64,000 bases of DNA from Phylloscopus collybita. Its lineage: Eukaryota; Chordata; Aves; Passeriformes; Phylloscopidae. The translations under genes were made by a program, and so were the position numbers. How positions within the stretch are numbered: the stretch's first letter is position 1; each line of letters starts with the position of its first letter. The stretch covers positions 4,340,001 through 4,404,000 of the forward strand of contig JAJNNQ010000006.1 in assembly GCA_027886175.1 (NCBI GenBank), given 5' to 3'. The notes beneath the pieces are model-generated. The model was not told where the DNA came from, ran no database searches, and was given only the letters and a program-made list of their open reading frames with translations. This document shows positions 48,425-61,700 of this stretch, in pieces.

Positions 48425-48915
48425 TTCACAGAGAGTGTTTGAGGTTTGAAGATACTTCTGGAGATCATCTGCTCCAACTCCTCTGCTCAAGCAGAGCTGA
48501 ATGCTCAGGACAACGTCTAAACAGGTTTTGTATATTTCCAAGATGTGAGATTGTTCAGCCTCTCTGAACACCCTAAGCCAGTGATCAGTCACTCTCACTG
48601 TGTTTCCTGACATTCAGAAGGAGCTTCCTGTGTTTCAGTCTGTGCCCAGTGCCTCTGGTCCTGTCAGTGGGTACCACTGTAAAGGGCCTGGCTCTATTTT
48701 TGCACACTACCTGGGGGTATTCATGTGTAAATCCTTGCTGAACCTGAATTCCTCCAGGTTAAACAGTACCATCAGCTTTTCTATATATGTCAGCTGTTCC
48801 AAACCCTTAACCATCCTTGTGGCCCTTCTTTGAACTGAGCCCAGTATGCCCATGTCTCTCTTGTATATAGGTACACAGGACAAGACACAGCAATCCAAGT
48901 GTGATTCCCATCTTC
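48425..48915 (-). mobile_element. CR1 LINE 3' region
   Basis: Reverse complement of the CR1 3' untranslated region and adjoining part: 'gatcatctgctccaactcct', 'gttcagcctctctgaacacc', 'ggtcctgtcagtgggtacca' and 'cttaaccatccttgtggccc'. It closes near 'cacagcaatccaagtgtgat'. It is old and non-coding. The minus-strand frames of 63 and 88 codons here are by-products. A plus-strand CR1 3' end follows about 110 bases later. Confidence 0.88.
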
Positions 48916-49024
48916 ATTGCATTCAGTCACAAAATATGTGTTGTTTGGTATTTCTTGCTGAATACCTTTAATCAGTTATGATGAATTCCAAGGTCAAAAT
49001 GTGCCACAAGAAACATTTCTTCAT

Positions 49025-49222
49025 TGAAGAAATGAAATTATTGCCAAGCATCAAAACAGGCTACCCAGGCCAGTGGTGGACTCACCATTGCTGAAGGTAT
49101 GTAGAAGACATGTAGACATGGCACCTAAGGATATGGTTTGGAGGTGGACTTGGCTGTGTTAGGTTTATGGCTGATCTCAATGATCTTAGAGGTCTTTTCC
49201 ACCTTAAATAATTCTGATTCTG
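49025..49222 (+). mobile_element. CR1 LINE 3' end
   Basis: Blocks 'caggctacccaggccagtgg', 'ggtttggaggtggacttggc' and 'gatctcaatgatcttagagg' lead to the tail 'aattctgattctg', the CR1 3' terminal repeat in decayed form. Confidence 0.88.
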
Positions 49223-50944
49223 GTCAGTGGCATGGTCAATGGCATGTTGGTGTTAAAAGACAACTCTCCTCAAGTTCATATTCTCTGAAGTACGAGGAAT
49301 AAATACTTTTTGTTTTTCAATTCAGGCACAAGATATACATTGAATAATATCACATTCATTGATTCTATAAAGACATAAAACCCTTGAAAATGGATAGCAA
49401 GGAAACTAGAAGTGATTTTGGCAGTCTGAAAACTTCTGTTTCCAGAGTTATCCTCGAAAGACAGGGAAAATTGCACATATTTATTTCATTTCTATATCTT
49501 GTTGCAACTCTTCATAATGTTTAATTTAGCTTCTATTTTGAGATAATCTTATTGATTAAACAGGGGCTTTGTTTGAATGGCAATGTTTCCATAGAGACCC
49601 CAGGGCAGGAAGGTGTATTTCTGAAATGCTACACATCTGACATAAATGATAGGATTTCTCAGAATGGGTAGCACACTTTGTGTAAAGCCACATGGAGTAG
49701 GTTGGAGAGTACTATTCTTACTAAAAAACCTATGGAGATAAACCTCCATTCTCTAATTGCCATTGTTCTTTACTAACTAGCAAGATGGAGGCAATTAAAT
49801 AATAATAATAAAAAAGAAAATTACTGGACTCTGCAAAGTGGATCTTTGCACTCCAGGTAAATTTTTGCTGTACTTGCCTTAAGCGTTTAATAGCCCAAAT
49901 AACACCATAGTATTATTTACTTAACACCTTATTTTTCCAATCAGAGAGCTAGAGTTCACTTCTTCTGTGTTCTGAGCATTCATGCAGTGTTGAGAAAAAG
50001 TCCCAACAAGTTTCTATTGGTATTTAGCATGACCTGCAGCCCACTGACCTCAGTTAAAAACGATATTGTTTTTGTTTTAGGGTGCATGTTCAGAGGTGGT
50101 GGCTGTGAGACTTACTGGATTGCTGTAAACACCCAGCTCTGTAAAAACTATTTCAAGTAGAAGCAAAATGGGTGGTTGCTGACATAACTATCTGAGTCCA
50201 CTCAAAGGGCTTCATTCTTATCTTTTCAGGAATATGAGGTGCTTGCTTGTTTCTGCTGTTATTGGTGTTTTTTATTCCCAGAAAAGCCAGTATAAAGAAA
50301 AAACAAGGTGAGGCAAGGTGCAGGCTAGGCGAGGAGAGCCGAGGCAAAGAACACTGTACTTCCTTCTTTATGTTAATTTTTTCTTCTAAGTTCTAAACTA
50401 TAGGGTCTTAAAACCGACATTAAAATATTAGCTGTATTACTTATCTGCATATCAAGCATAAGAACATAATATTTACCTGTTTGAAATTATTTATCGGAAC
50501 ACAATACAAAAAAAGAAACACTTTGGGATACTTTTTCAAGTAGTTTCTATTCATAAGACTTTAACCTTTATCTCCTTTAAAAGCATAAATCTTCATTTCT
50601 GCAAATAACACAAGGAAGTTATTTGTACTCAGATTTAATCAGAAGAAACAAACTAAAACTAGACTTGCAATGGAAATTGCCTATCAAAGACCTTTTCTCA
50701 GAAGGACTATGAAACTAAACAAACTGGTCTAAAAATCTCTTGGTCATGTCCTTGTTTCTTAAAGAAAATTATTGTCTGGTCCAGCCACTGTTGCTATTCT
50801 TTCATGAGTTACAGTACGCCATAGAAAAATCACAACATTCTCTGAATAATATAATTTTAATAGTTTCATTGTCACTCAGAAGTTCCAGATGTTGAGTAAC
50901 CTTTCTAGTTACAGTGTAATGTCTTTTGATAATAGAGGAATGGA
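49223..50944. other. AT-rich non-coding stretch
   Basis: No gene or large repeat recognised. A short (GAGGC/GCAAGGTG)-like imperfect repeat lies at 50308-50345. Confidence 0.5.
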
Positions 50945-51212
50945 TTGAGAAACACCCTGAGAAGTACTTGGGGTTGTTGTTGGTGAACAAGGTCAAAAAG
51001 AGCTGACAACATGTGCTCAAAGCCTAGAGAGCCAAATGTATCCTGGACTGCATCCAAAGTGACAAGAGCATCAGGTAAAGGGAGATGATTTTCCCCCTCT
51101 GTTCTCATGAAATCCCACCTGGATTAACACATTCAGCTCTGCAGCCCCCCAAGACAAGAAGGGTGTGAACCTGCTGAAGCAGGTCCAGGAGAGGGCCACA
51201 GACTAGATTAAA
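50945..51212 (+). mobile_element. CR1 LINE fragment (internal 3' part)
   Basis: Follows 'gagaagtacttggggttgtt', 'gccaaatgtatcctggactg', 'tcatgaaatcccacctggat', 'gcagccccccaagacaagaa' and 'caggtccaggagagggccac' in CR1 order. It lacks the final tail. Minus-strand frames here are by-products. Confidence 0.88.
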
Positions 51213-52894
51213 GACATGTATCTGTGAAAGACAAAATACCTCTATTTACTGTAACCTTCTTCTGGTTTTAGTCTCATCTCTTGCAGTATACAGACCTCCA
51301 GCATTCATAGATAAGGAAAACAGATTATAAATTTGTGGGAAGTTCCCAATTTTAGGAGACAGTGAATAGATACTACTTTGCCTCTGATTTGTTCTATAAT
51401 AAAGATCTTTTAAAAGATAGTTTTATTTTTATTGAAATATATGTTTGTATGCATAATAGCATCAAATTATTGTGTTTTCTGAGATTTCTAAGTACAAGTC
51501 ACATTGGTGCCCTTTACCTACCCACACATATTTAAACACAAACAATCCTGGATTTCTTTCCACTTACTTTTTCTTACATGCACTGGATTGGACCAAGTAC
51601 TATGAAATGGGATGTGCCAGTGCACTGCTAGCAACAATCATTCTTTCATGTCTCTCTCCAAAGAGACATTTTCCTTGTAATGAAAGGGAAAATGGGAACT
51701 GAAGACTAATAAGCTTTTATGAAAAAAAAACTTTTTTTAAGCTTCTAGTATAGGTAAACTTAATAAACTTAATAAAATACTGTACTTTTGCTTGCTGTGC
51801 TTTTATCTGATCTTATAATATGAGATATTTTTATCACTTTGATAGGTGTATGGTACCATACTTAGTGATTAGAGGTGTTCCACAATGACATTTGGAGTAC
51901 ATTATAATCAGCAAAATTATCCTTCTGGTTTGTAACCTTCCTTTGAAGGCCTGTCACAGCACATGGGCATTTTGTCTATTGCATCTTAATACTATTTTCC
52001 CCTGGCTTTCATCTCTTCTCTAAACCACAAAGCATAATAGTAAATGGCTTAACCAAATGGACATAAATGTTACTACCATTATTTTCCCTTTGAGGGCCAA
52101 ACTATTGCAGCTGGGCTGCTGAATGAAGCACAGTGATGTAACAACGTGCGTGGCTGTACACAGAATAGACATCTGTGAAAAGGATGTGGGAAAAACATGA
52201 TGACAAGTATCAGGATAATGAGGAGAACAGAATATGAAATGTTGGCTGGTAATCTGTTCTGATCAGAGCAGTACCATGTTTTAACTGTCAGCAGCAAAAC
52301 TTGAACTGAATAGACTTCAAAGGAAATGAAACCCCTCTAAGGACATTAAGAATTATCCAAAGGTTGCAATGTTATTTGTTTTCTGAGGAAGTCTGTGTTG
52401 AGCAACCTTTACTTTTTTTAATAATTAAAACAAAATGCAACCCAAGAGAAGAAAGATTTACATTACAGAACAAGAAAGCAAACTCATGCTCATAGTGAAT
52501 ATTTGTACTAATATACTGTAAACTGTGAATTCACCTTTAAATTATGAGTAACCTAGTAATTCCCTTTGAAACTAATCTAATGCTTGTGAAGTAAAAGAGC
52601 TATTGTTTGATGCTTTGTTTAACAAGAACATTAATTAAAACTAGTTCAATACCAATATTTTGGATAGCTATATGTACTTGTACTACTATAGAATGATGGA
52701 TAGAGTACATGCAAAGAACCCACTGTTTTATACTGAATTTTTTGTGCAGTAAACTTTCTCTCATGGAAAAGAACAGTAAAATGTTCTCTTTTTTTACTTT
52801 CTTACAGGAGAGGGTCACATTTTTTTGTTTCACTAGTACTGTATTGCTTACTAAAGCTCTTTGAAAAAATGTAGCTATGAGTGCTTTGGGAAAG

Positions 52895-52955
52895 AATAAA
52901 TAATTATTATTTATAATTATTAATAATAATATACTAATAATAACATACAATATTA
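52895..52955. repeat. AT-rich low-complexity block
   Basis: (TAA/TTA)n-like run with 'aataataat' and 'attattatt' words. Confidence 0.8.
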
Positions 52956-55794
52956 TAGAATGTCAAAGAACAAACAAAAAAGAGTATTATTTTCAGCTGC
53001 AAATGAAAAGGAAACACACATTAATTTCAGACTACTTTCATGAGCATGCGTAAGTCATAGGCCTTTCAAAGAGCTGTCTTTGACATTTCAGAACGACGAA
53101 AAATATTGGAAAGGGTAGGGAAGGTCTACCAATGCCAGACTTCAAATGTGTATAGAAATTGCTATTGTGTGTACAAACTTTAAACTGTTTTCTAATTCCA
53201 AATGAATTCAGCAAATTCAATTTGGTTAAGCTGGATTTCTCTGAGCCTACTCCAAAATTGAATTCACAGAGCTAGAGGAAGAAATTATTGTGTTTGTCTA
53301 CTTATGTCCAGCAACTCAGACTGCGTCCAGGACACACTACAAGATTCTTTACAGAGATATGAGACAATATAAACAATTTTTTCCTTTGATTCAGCTGAGA
53401 AGTTAAGTTTTGGGTTTCTCAACTTGCACAAAAATTGTCTAATATGGGAAAGGGAATTTTGAATTACCATTTCTTTATGATAGAACTTCTTCACTTCATA
53501 TATTATAAAAGCTGAAATACTAATTTATCCAGAGAGGAAGTACATAGAAGATACTCTATAGCTTGAAGATTCACACCCTGGTCTAAAAGGGTGGAAAAAA
53601 AAAAAAAAAGTGCTGACTACCCCTGTCAATTATATCTGTTCATTCACAAAAGTGTGAAACGCTGTTGACATAAATAATACAATAATCTTGATTTCCCAGT
53701 ATTCACTTTTTCTGTTCTGTCATCAAAATTCCTTATACTCAACATTGATACTTGGTTTTGAAGAGAAATGTAATTTGAAAACAGGATGAAAACTTTATCC
53801 AAATTTGTCTGAGGGTTCTGTACACAAAATAAGAGCAACATAATATTTTTCAGAAATTAGTATGCTATTTCTTTTCCTGTTCTCCCATAACTAACTCTGA
53901 ATATCTAGTATGAACGATATGCAAGATTCCATGTGGAGAGTTAATTATTCTTTACTTATAGAAAAAAATAATGAAAATATTTTTTTCCATTCAGAAAGTC
54001 TTTTATAATTAATTTCAGCTATTTAACTGAAAGATCACTTACTCTTTCAACCTCACTTACCATTAAGAGATATTCATGAAAGTCAGTAATCCTAACCTGT
54101 ACTGAGTGGTGATCATACTTAACATTATGATTTTTTTATGCCTAATAATAAGATAGTCACACAGTCCTTCAACTGAAATAAATTATTGCAGCAAAAAAGT
54201 TCATTTACTTAAAATTTGTGTAATTTTGGATTTAAAATACAGATTCAGAATTTGCTACTCATTCTGCTGCTTTAAGCTGATAATTAAATTTCAAATAAGC
54301 TTGTATTTTTATTGCACTTACTATCAGATTTATGGCATAACAAAGTCCTTTTATGGAGTTAGCATCTTATATTTCAACTCTAGTTCAAGCATCCAGTGTA
54401 CCCAGATACAGAGATAGCAGATGTCCACCTTCAATACATCTATTTCAAATATGTAAAACACTCTGAATATTTAAAAATTATGATACTTTTTGTAAATGAA
54501 GTCAGTTATTATAGTAGTCTTGTTGTGTGCATTTTTAAATATCTGTTTATGAGATATGAAATACTCTTAAGTCAAAACAAATCCAGAGAAATAATCAGAC
54601 AAGACATAGACTTAAGTATTTATGTCTGTGTTCTTCCTTCCTTTCTCTGATTTTTAATTGTCATATCTATAGTTTTAGATGGCACACTGAATGGTGTATT
54701 AATTATTATACTGTACCAAAATTTTTTACATTTCTGGGTCCAAAGTGACCAATGGCCAGTATATGTTTAGTTAAATGCATTTCAGAGCTACATTTGGAAC
54801 TTGAAATAAAATTCCACTATGAAAAGTCAACTTATAGGTGTTTCTTTTTTGTGCTCTTTCATAGGAATTCCATAACAAATTCTAAAAGTTCTGTTACTGA
54901 TGATGAAATTAGCAATGGCAAAAGACAATAGCATAAAGGCTGAGTAGTACTGAGTAAAAAAACCCAACCTTGTCTACAATTATGTGATGATTCAGAAACA
55001 GTATTTCCTCTAAAATATTAGTATGCTGGTCATTGTTTTGCTCAGTGTATCTTTGAGGATGGAGCAGATAAGCTATGGAGCTGTGAACTTGGCTTATAAA
55101 TTTATGGCTTTTAAAGATAGAACAGGTATCCTTGTCAATACCTACCTGGTCTCTCTGTACTAGTTGCAGCTGAAGTGAATAAAAAGATTTTGCGCCTTCT
55201 CAGGACACTTATTCCTGCATCCACTGAATGCAATGGTGGTTGTTATCATTGACTTCATTAACATACAGATTCAGTTCCTCAGATCCATAGAAATCTATGA
55301 ATTTCCCCAGCCATGCCATTTTGCACAAACTAATCCAGTTTCTGATCCCCAGTTTCATTTTACCTTAGAGTCCCAAACTCTTTTTTTTCAGTCAGTTGTG
55401 AGTTACCATACCACATCACTCACATCAACTTTTCTACCACGTGTTTCCTTCCAAATCTCAGCATAAAATTTTACTTGATCTGTCCTCTGCATTCTGCATA
55501 TAAACCAATTTTATCTGAATGTTCTCTGTGTTTAAGAAGCCTCACGTGTGGCACACAGTCTTCTAGTCTGCATTTACAAAGGCTCAGAGACGATTACGGT
55601 AGCAAATATTCTAGACTCAATTAAAAGTAATCTATTAAAACCATTCTTCTTGGTTACAGATGCAATAATATATATATGTGTACTATTTGAAGAAGTGCAA
55701 ACTACTTACTGCTCATAATAGTTGTATTTATTATGGTAGTTCTGAGTCTAAATATAAGATATACTACTACTAAAATGAACAGGAAATGACAAGT

Positions 55795-55822
55795 AGGAAA
55801 CACTGAGCTTTCAGTGTTTCCT
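55795..55822. repeat. Perfect hairpin, 12-bp arms, 4-base loop
   Basis: 'aggaaacactga' is followed by GCTT and then its exact reverse complement. No T tract suggests a terminator, and no gene lies nearby. Confidence 0.85.
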
Positions 55823-57504
55823 GATATAGCCAAGGAGAAAAGTGATTATAGGCTAGAAACAATTCTGTGATTCCTAACAAGCAGCTGTCCGACACAGACA
55901 ACTGCTGCTGAAGTTGCCGAGGGTGGTTTTTTTTTCTGAAAGGCTTCAATATGATCCCTTTGAATATTATTTCTTAATACTTCTTTTGATGAGGTTACAC
56001 TCCTAACTTTAAGTGTCTTTATAGCATTCAACATTTTCAACTTGTAAGTACTAAGAGCAGGAAATAAACAATGAAATACCCCGTATAGAAATTCACCACA
56101 TTCATACACCAGTCGAAAGATTATTTCTTGCTATCATCCTTTATGATGTCCATTAAGTAAACTTTTCATAAAAGTAATTAGGATTCCATAGAGCCTAGCA
56201 AAGATGATCTGTCCACCTTGGGGATTAAGACCTAACACCAATGGCTACCCAAAGAGACAAGAAGAGGGAAAAAAATAATATTCTCTTTTTTGGTTCTGGA
56301 GATTGTTCAGTAGAAAACAGTCACTATTTTTAGCTACAGAGAGGTACAAAAGGATAGATATATACTTACACGCAATCAGATAAAAAATGTCTCTTTTTCT
56401 GGGTAGTTACAATGTCCAAAAATGAAATGAGACATCCTGAGAAGCTTGTGGAAGGGGTTCCCACGACGAGGTTTGTCAGAAGCCATGTGCCAAGATACTC
56501 AGTCTACACTTCTGAAATGTTCACTGAGAGGATATTTGATGTTAAAATTGACTAGTAGTAGTGGCAGCAATTGTGCCACTGCTAGTACTTCTCTGTGTAT
56601 TCAAAGTTTTATCTTAGTCATTTGTATTAAGACGGTGAAGTCAAGTGATATTAATAACTGACATTCATTTCCTTTTATTATATGTATGCAAAAGATTACC
56701 TTTCAGAATATTGTGATCATAAATTAATTAACTCCTGTGAGAAGATGGGATGTTGGTTTGAGTGCTATTAAAAAATTTGTTAATATAATTCACATTATTC
56801 TGAAGTTTGCCATATTATTTCAGTATTGTCTGTCCTGAATTTCTACTCCTTAAAATGGAATATTTTATAAAAATCTTCATATTTTCCTTAAAAATCTATT
56901 AAAAATTACTGTCATCAGACATGATGGCATCACTTTCTATTTCATATCCTGCCCACTCCCCCACCAATTCTGGTGGTTTGGTTTTCTTTTATGAATGCAA
57001 AATCTCACTGAAATCAGTGAGGATTACACAGAAATGAAACAACTGGTGAGTACCTTTTGTTCCAGTACACACTAGCCTTAGAACCTGAAGTCAAAGAGGG
57101 AAAAAACAGGAATTATTTTTCTCTAAATCACAATCTGATACTCCCGTACTCTGGTAATGCAAGAAAAGAAAGTTCTTCCCAATCAGTAATCCTGTACAAA
57201 AGGACGTAAGTCAATGAGTCAATTTGGAGTCTACCCAGATAGTTGTCCTTCCTCTTCTCATTTTTGGCTTATTTGGTCCAAAAAATGTGCATTTCAGTTT
57301 GTGGTTTTCTCACCTTCTCCCATTATGTTCAGTTATTGAACAGCTTACAAAGATAGCACGTATCTTGAAAGACATAGCTGATTAATCTATGCCCTTCAAC
57401 CTTTAAACAGAAATAATAATGGAAAGAATACTTTAGATAATGGAAAATAATTCTATGAATTGTCAAAACAAGGAAGGATAATAGTGATAAAATACTGCTT
57501 CTAT

Positions 57505-57546
57505 TGGTACATCAGTCTTTCAACGCATGAAAGGCACAATGTACCA
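57505..57546. repeat. Two-step inverted repeat
   Basis: 'tggtacat' at the outside pairs with 'atgtacca', and inside 'ctttca' pairs with 'tgaaag' around a 5-base loop, with an unpaired 4/5-base internal loop. Confidence 0.7.
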
Positions 57547-58544
57547 GTTATTTGAGTTGTAGTCAATCCATACATAGTAGGGCAATGATAGCAGTGCAAG
57601 CTGTTGTCAATTTACAGCATCAACATCCATCACATAAAGTTATTATATATGCATCTATTATTTTGTGTATTAGAAATAAACTCATTGCAATAGAAATTTG
57701 TCATAAGATCGATGCTAGAAAATAAATTTCTTGGCTTCACCTCAGTATTTACAGTGTTTGGTAGCAGAAGACCACTGTGTTTTGACAATCTTCTATAGAG
57801 GTGGCAATATCTCTTAATTTGAGATCAAGTACAGTACATGTCCTTTAGTGGGGTTTTTTTTATTATTTATGGATTTTTTGCATTAAAGTTATTATGAGAA
57901 GGTTCAATGAAACACAAGGTACAATGAAACACTATTTGTTTCAGTCCTTCTTTATTGCAAACCTGACTGGTCACATATTTGCATTAAATTGTTTCATGCT
58001 CTGTCTTATCTCTACTGCCCTAGAAATGTAATAGCATACAAGCACAAGAGCATTTATTTATAAAATGTATACCAAGTCTCCTACCTGTCTTTAGCAGATA
58101 CAATGAATGGGTGTAGGAGTGCTGACATTAGAAAGTCTATTTTTTATTTAGCGAAGCATCAATAGAACTTCTTTGCCTACTGAATTACTCTCATTGATGA
58201 CTGATATAAATTAAAGAAAACTTTGTACGTGTGAATATTTGTCACGGCCAAAGCTTTTATATAAATGTATGGACTTTAGGCTGTTTGGTGGATTTTATTC
58301 CCTCCATTCAGTTATTTTTTATCAATTGTGTAAAACAATTACATACACTCATACTGGAAGCAAATGGCATTTGATTTTTTTTTCCCTCACAATGTCAGTT
58401 ATCAAATGTCAGCATTAACTTTAATTTCTGTTGACTACTGATAAAACAAGTGACAAGACACTGCTGAATTTCAGTTCTAGTTGGGAAAAGCTCCAGTGAC
58501 TGGTGCATGCTTGGTTTGTCTCCATCCTGGAAAAGAGATGATAA

Positions 58545-58722
58545 TTCAGCAATATGACACAGCTTGGTGTTGTCAGCAAACTTGATGAGGCTGCACTACC
58601 CCACTGTCCATGGCACCAACAAAGATGTTAAATAACTCTGGGCCTGATATGGGCTTCTGAGAAAAGCCACTCATCACTGATCTCCCCATGACTCTGAACA
58701 AGATGTCCTTTCCTTTTGTCTA
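58545..58722 (-). mobile_element. CR1 LINE fragment (ORF2 end)
   Basis: Reverse complement of the CR1 block around the end of ORF2: 'gttgtcagcaaacttgatga', 'aacaaagatgttaaataact', 'ctgggcctgat' and 'tgatctccccatgactctga'. Heavily diverged, with both ends lost. Confidence 0.8.
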
Positions 58723-61700
58723 GAAAATATATAGAAAAAGATTGTAGTCAAGAAAACACTTATGTATCCTTAGATTATCACTTAAAAATTGTTTTAAGTA
58801 TTTCCTTTCCTAGCTTATAATTATTTTCTAGGATTAATAGTTCATTCTCAAATATGAATTTTGAACTCCAGAAATGGAGCAGAGGAACCACTAAAACCTT
58901 AAACATTTTATCATAATTTGTGTATTTAAATCTATTTACTGTGACTAAAGAATACAAATAAAAATAAAATAAAAAAACACAATACATAAATAAATTTAAT
59001 TTATTACAACAAATATATAAAAGCTGAGATGAATCGTTACTATTCATTGGAACTATTTTTGCTATGTTAATTGTTACTATGCTAATTAAAGAGTAATTCA
59101 TATTTTGGGTAAAATTGTGATTACTATTTGCTGGAAATTGTAATAGACAACTCTGTTTTCCTTAGCTTTTAGTATCAATTACTATTATTTCATTGAACCT
59201 TGACTAGGTTTCTACCTGCTTCTTAGAAGGTAACTGTCAAAATGTTTCAAAGGTGTTAGTAAGGTAAAAATTACCAAACAGTATTCCAAAGACCCTAATT
59301 TTTCAGCTTTCATGGAATACTTACTGAATGGAGGAGATGTCTTATGGATGTATGGATGTTTCGTCTTTTTTATGATAGCAGTGCTACAAGTTTAAGGTAA
59401 ATTTCCTTCCCCATTCATAAATGTTTGTTCAGTTACATCTGATGAAATTGCTAATATTGTCAGCAACATAGATGGAAAATAATGGGACTGAATGCAGGAC
59501 TGCATTATGACTGGTAGTTGCAACATTTACTGTACCAAAATTGTTTCTATATTGACTCAAAAGAGCATTTCTGTGCTATATGCCTTCTATACATGCGTTC
59601 TAGGAAAATAGTACAAACTTTGTTAATTCAAATCAATAAGATATTTTCAGTCTGATATGTACTTCAAGTACGTGTTTACCACTAAATCTGAACAGAGAAT
59701 TAGTTGGAGTGGATTTCTTTCAGCTGGAAGATATGACTCAACCAATCCAAAAAAATGCAAAAGGCTTTTTGAAATGCATACTACAAATGAAAACTGGTTC
59801 TTAATAGCTCACAGCTCAGAAACTAGATGTTGTGGTTTCTTCAAGAGTTCAGTTATAATAAGGATCCCACATGAGTAGCTTTTGAAACTATGTCTGATTT
59901 TTATGATGCTGTAATTAGAGCTGCACCTACTTTTTTGTTGTAACTTTCAGACACAGTGACAAGGAATCACAGATTCATTTGTGCAATCTCTGGTTTTTTT
60001 CCCCTTGCTTTACCTCATTAAGTAACATGGTAATGGTAAAAAAGAAAAAAAAAAAAAAGAAGAAGGAATATTATATGGGATCTTAAAGGCAATAATTTGT
60101 TTTAAAGTCTTATCAAAACTTTCCTTTACACCAGTGCGTATCAGTATGCATACCGCCAAAATAAAATATTAATGAAACTGATGGTCATGAATACACTGCG
60201 TAATGTAACAGAGTGTAGGAAATCCCCTAACCAGCCCTCAGCCAGACTAGACCTCTATCTGAAGTGACACACTGTCACAGGGAGATGCTAGCTCAGATCC
60301 TGAAACAGCATTGAAGTGTCAGCCTTATACAACACCATAAGAAATCATCTCAAAGATAGGAGGAATTGGCCTGCTGCTGCTCTGCTAAAATGACTATACT
60401 CATTACGGGCCTACAGCTAACTCTTTCTCTGATATACTGGGAAAGCTCTGCACCACTTCCAGCACAGACAGCCATAAGATATTCCATAAGGCCAGCACAC
60501 ATCAAGAAAAAAAAAAAAAAAGTCATTCCAAAAAAACTACACTACTATTTCAGAATACAGTACAATTGCTTAACAACATGGTAAAATAGTTAATATCACA
60601 CAATGGCAACATATAAAGTTGCTGAAAAACAATTACCTCAGAACCTGAAGTTTTTGGTCTCTTGATAATGCTTAAGCTTAAAAGAAATAAACTAATCACA
60701 TAATTGCTCTCACATTATACAGTTGTTCCCACATAAAGTAGTTGGCACTCAACTAACTAATCAGGTGTGATTATAACTGCAGTATTTGTGAATACTTAAA
60801 AAGAAATCTTCCTATAAATCTTTGGAAATGAAATGCAATATGACTGTAGCAAACAAAGCATCATGGAATAAACATTCATGACAAGCAACAAGTCTGAAAG
60901 TGCGTGTTTGGATTCCAGGATAGAGTGGTAGAAACAATGGATTAATTTAAAATTCACTGCTCAGGCCAAATTAAAGATCTGTGAAATAAAGGAAATGGCC
61001 AGGAGAACTGAAATATGTATATCTTAGGGTTTGTACCATAAAGAAATAAAAAGAAATGCAAGAGTAGTTATTTTGAACATGTCCCCCTAGTCAATATGAA
61101 AGAGTCTGTTTAGGTTTTGGACTCTTTTTTTCTCAGTTTTGGGTAGTTTTTGCCCAAGTGTAAGTGAACCTGAAAATAAAAAATATTTAAAAAAAAAAAT
61201 AAAAATGGAGGTTTTACGCCATCTGGTAGAGAATTTTGGAAATAAACTATACCAGCATGTTTTGAATCCTGAACTCTGTTATTGCTAATATTTTGGCTGA
61301 CATTGTTAGTTGAATTCCAATCAGGTGTAGAGACTGTTTCCATCATTCCATGTAGTATAATTTTTCTAATAACAAGATAAAGATCAAAACACTACTGATA
61401 GTTCTAATACCTATTCTACAGAATTTGCAATAGTATATTCACAACCTGATCTCTATGTCTTTGGCCATTTCATGTGTTTATCCACAGAAATTGTAGGCTA
61501 CTTGCAGAAAAAATCTGTTTAAATGAAGTGCCTAAGTGTGAAAGTTTACTCATGACTGCTTTCCCTGCAGTCTCTCATAGTCCCCATCTTCAAACACTAT
61601 TTCACCTTGAGATGTGTAAGTTAATCAAGATTTATTTCAAGGTAACTGTATTTCTAAACAGAAGAATGGATTTTGCCAGAAGAACGGATTTTAACTTTTG

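Larger units (their letters stand above)
51213..58544. other. Long AT-rich non-coding stretch
   Basis: More than 7 kb with no transposon I can name and only chance frames. Two hairpins (55795 and 57505) and an AT block (52895-52955) are noted. A stretch this free of recognisable transposons may hold conserved regulatory DNA, but nothing in the bases alone proves it. Confidence 0.5.
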
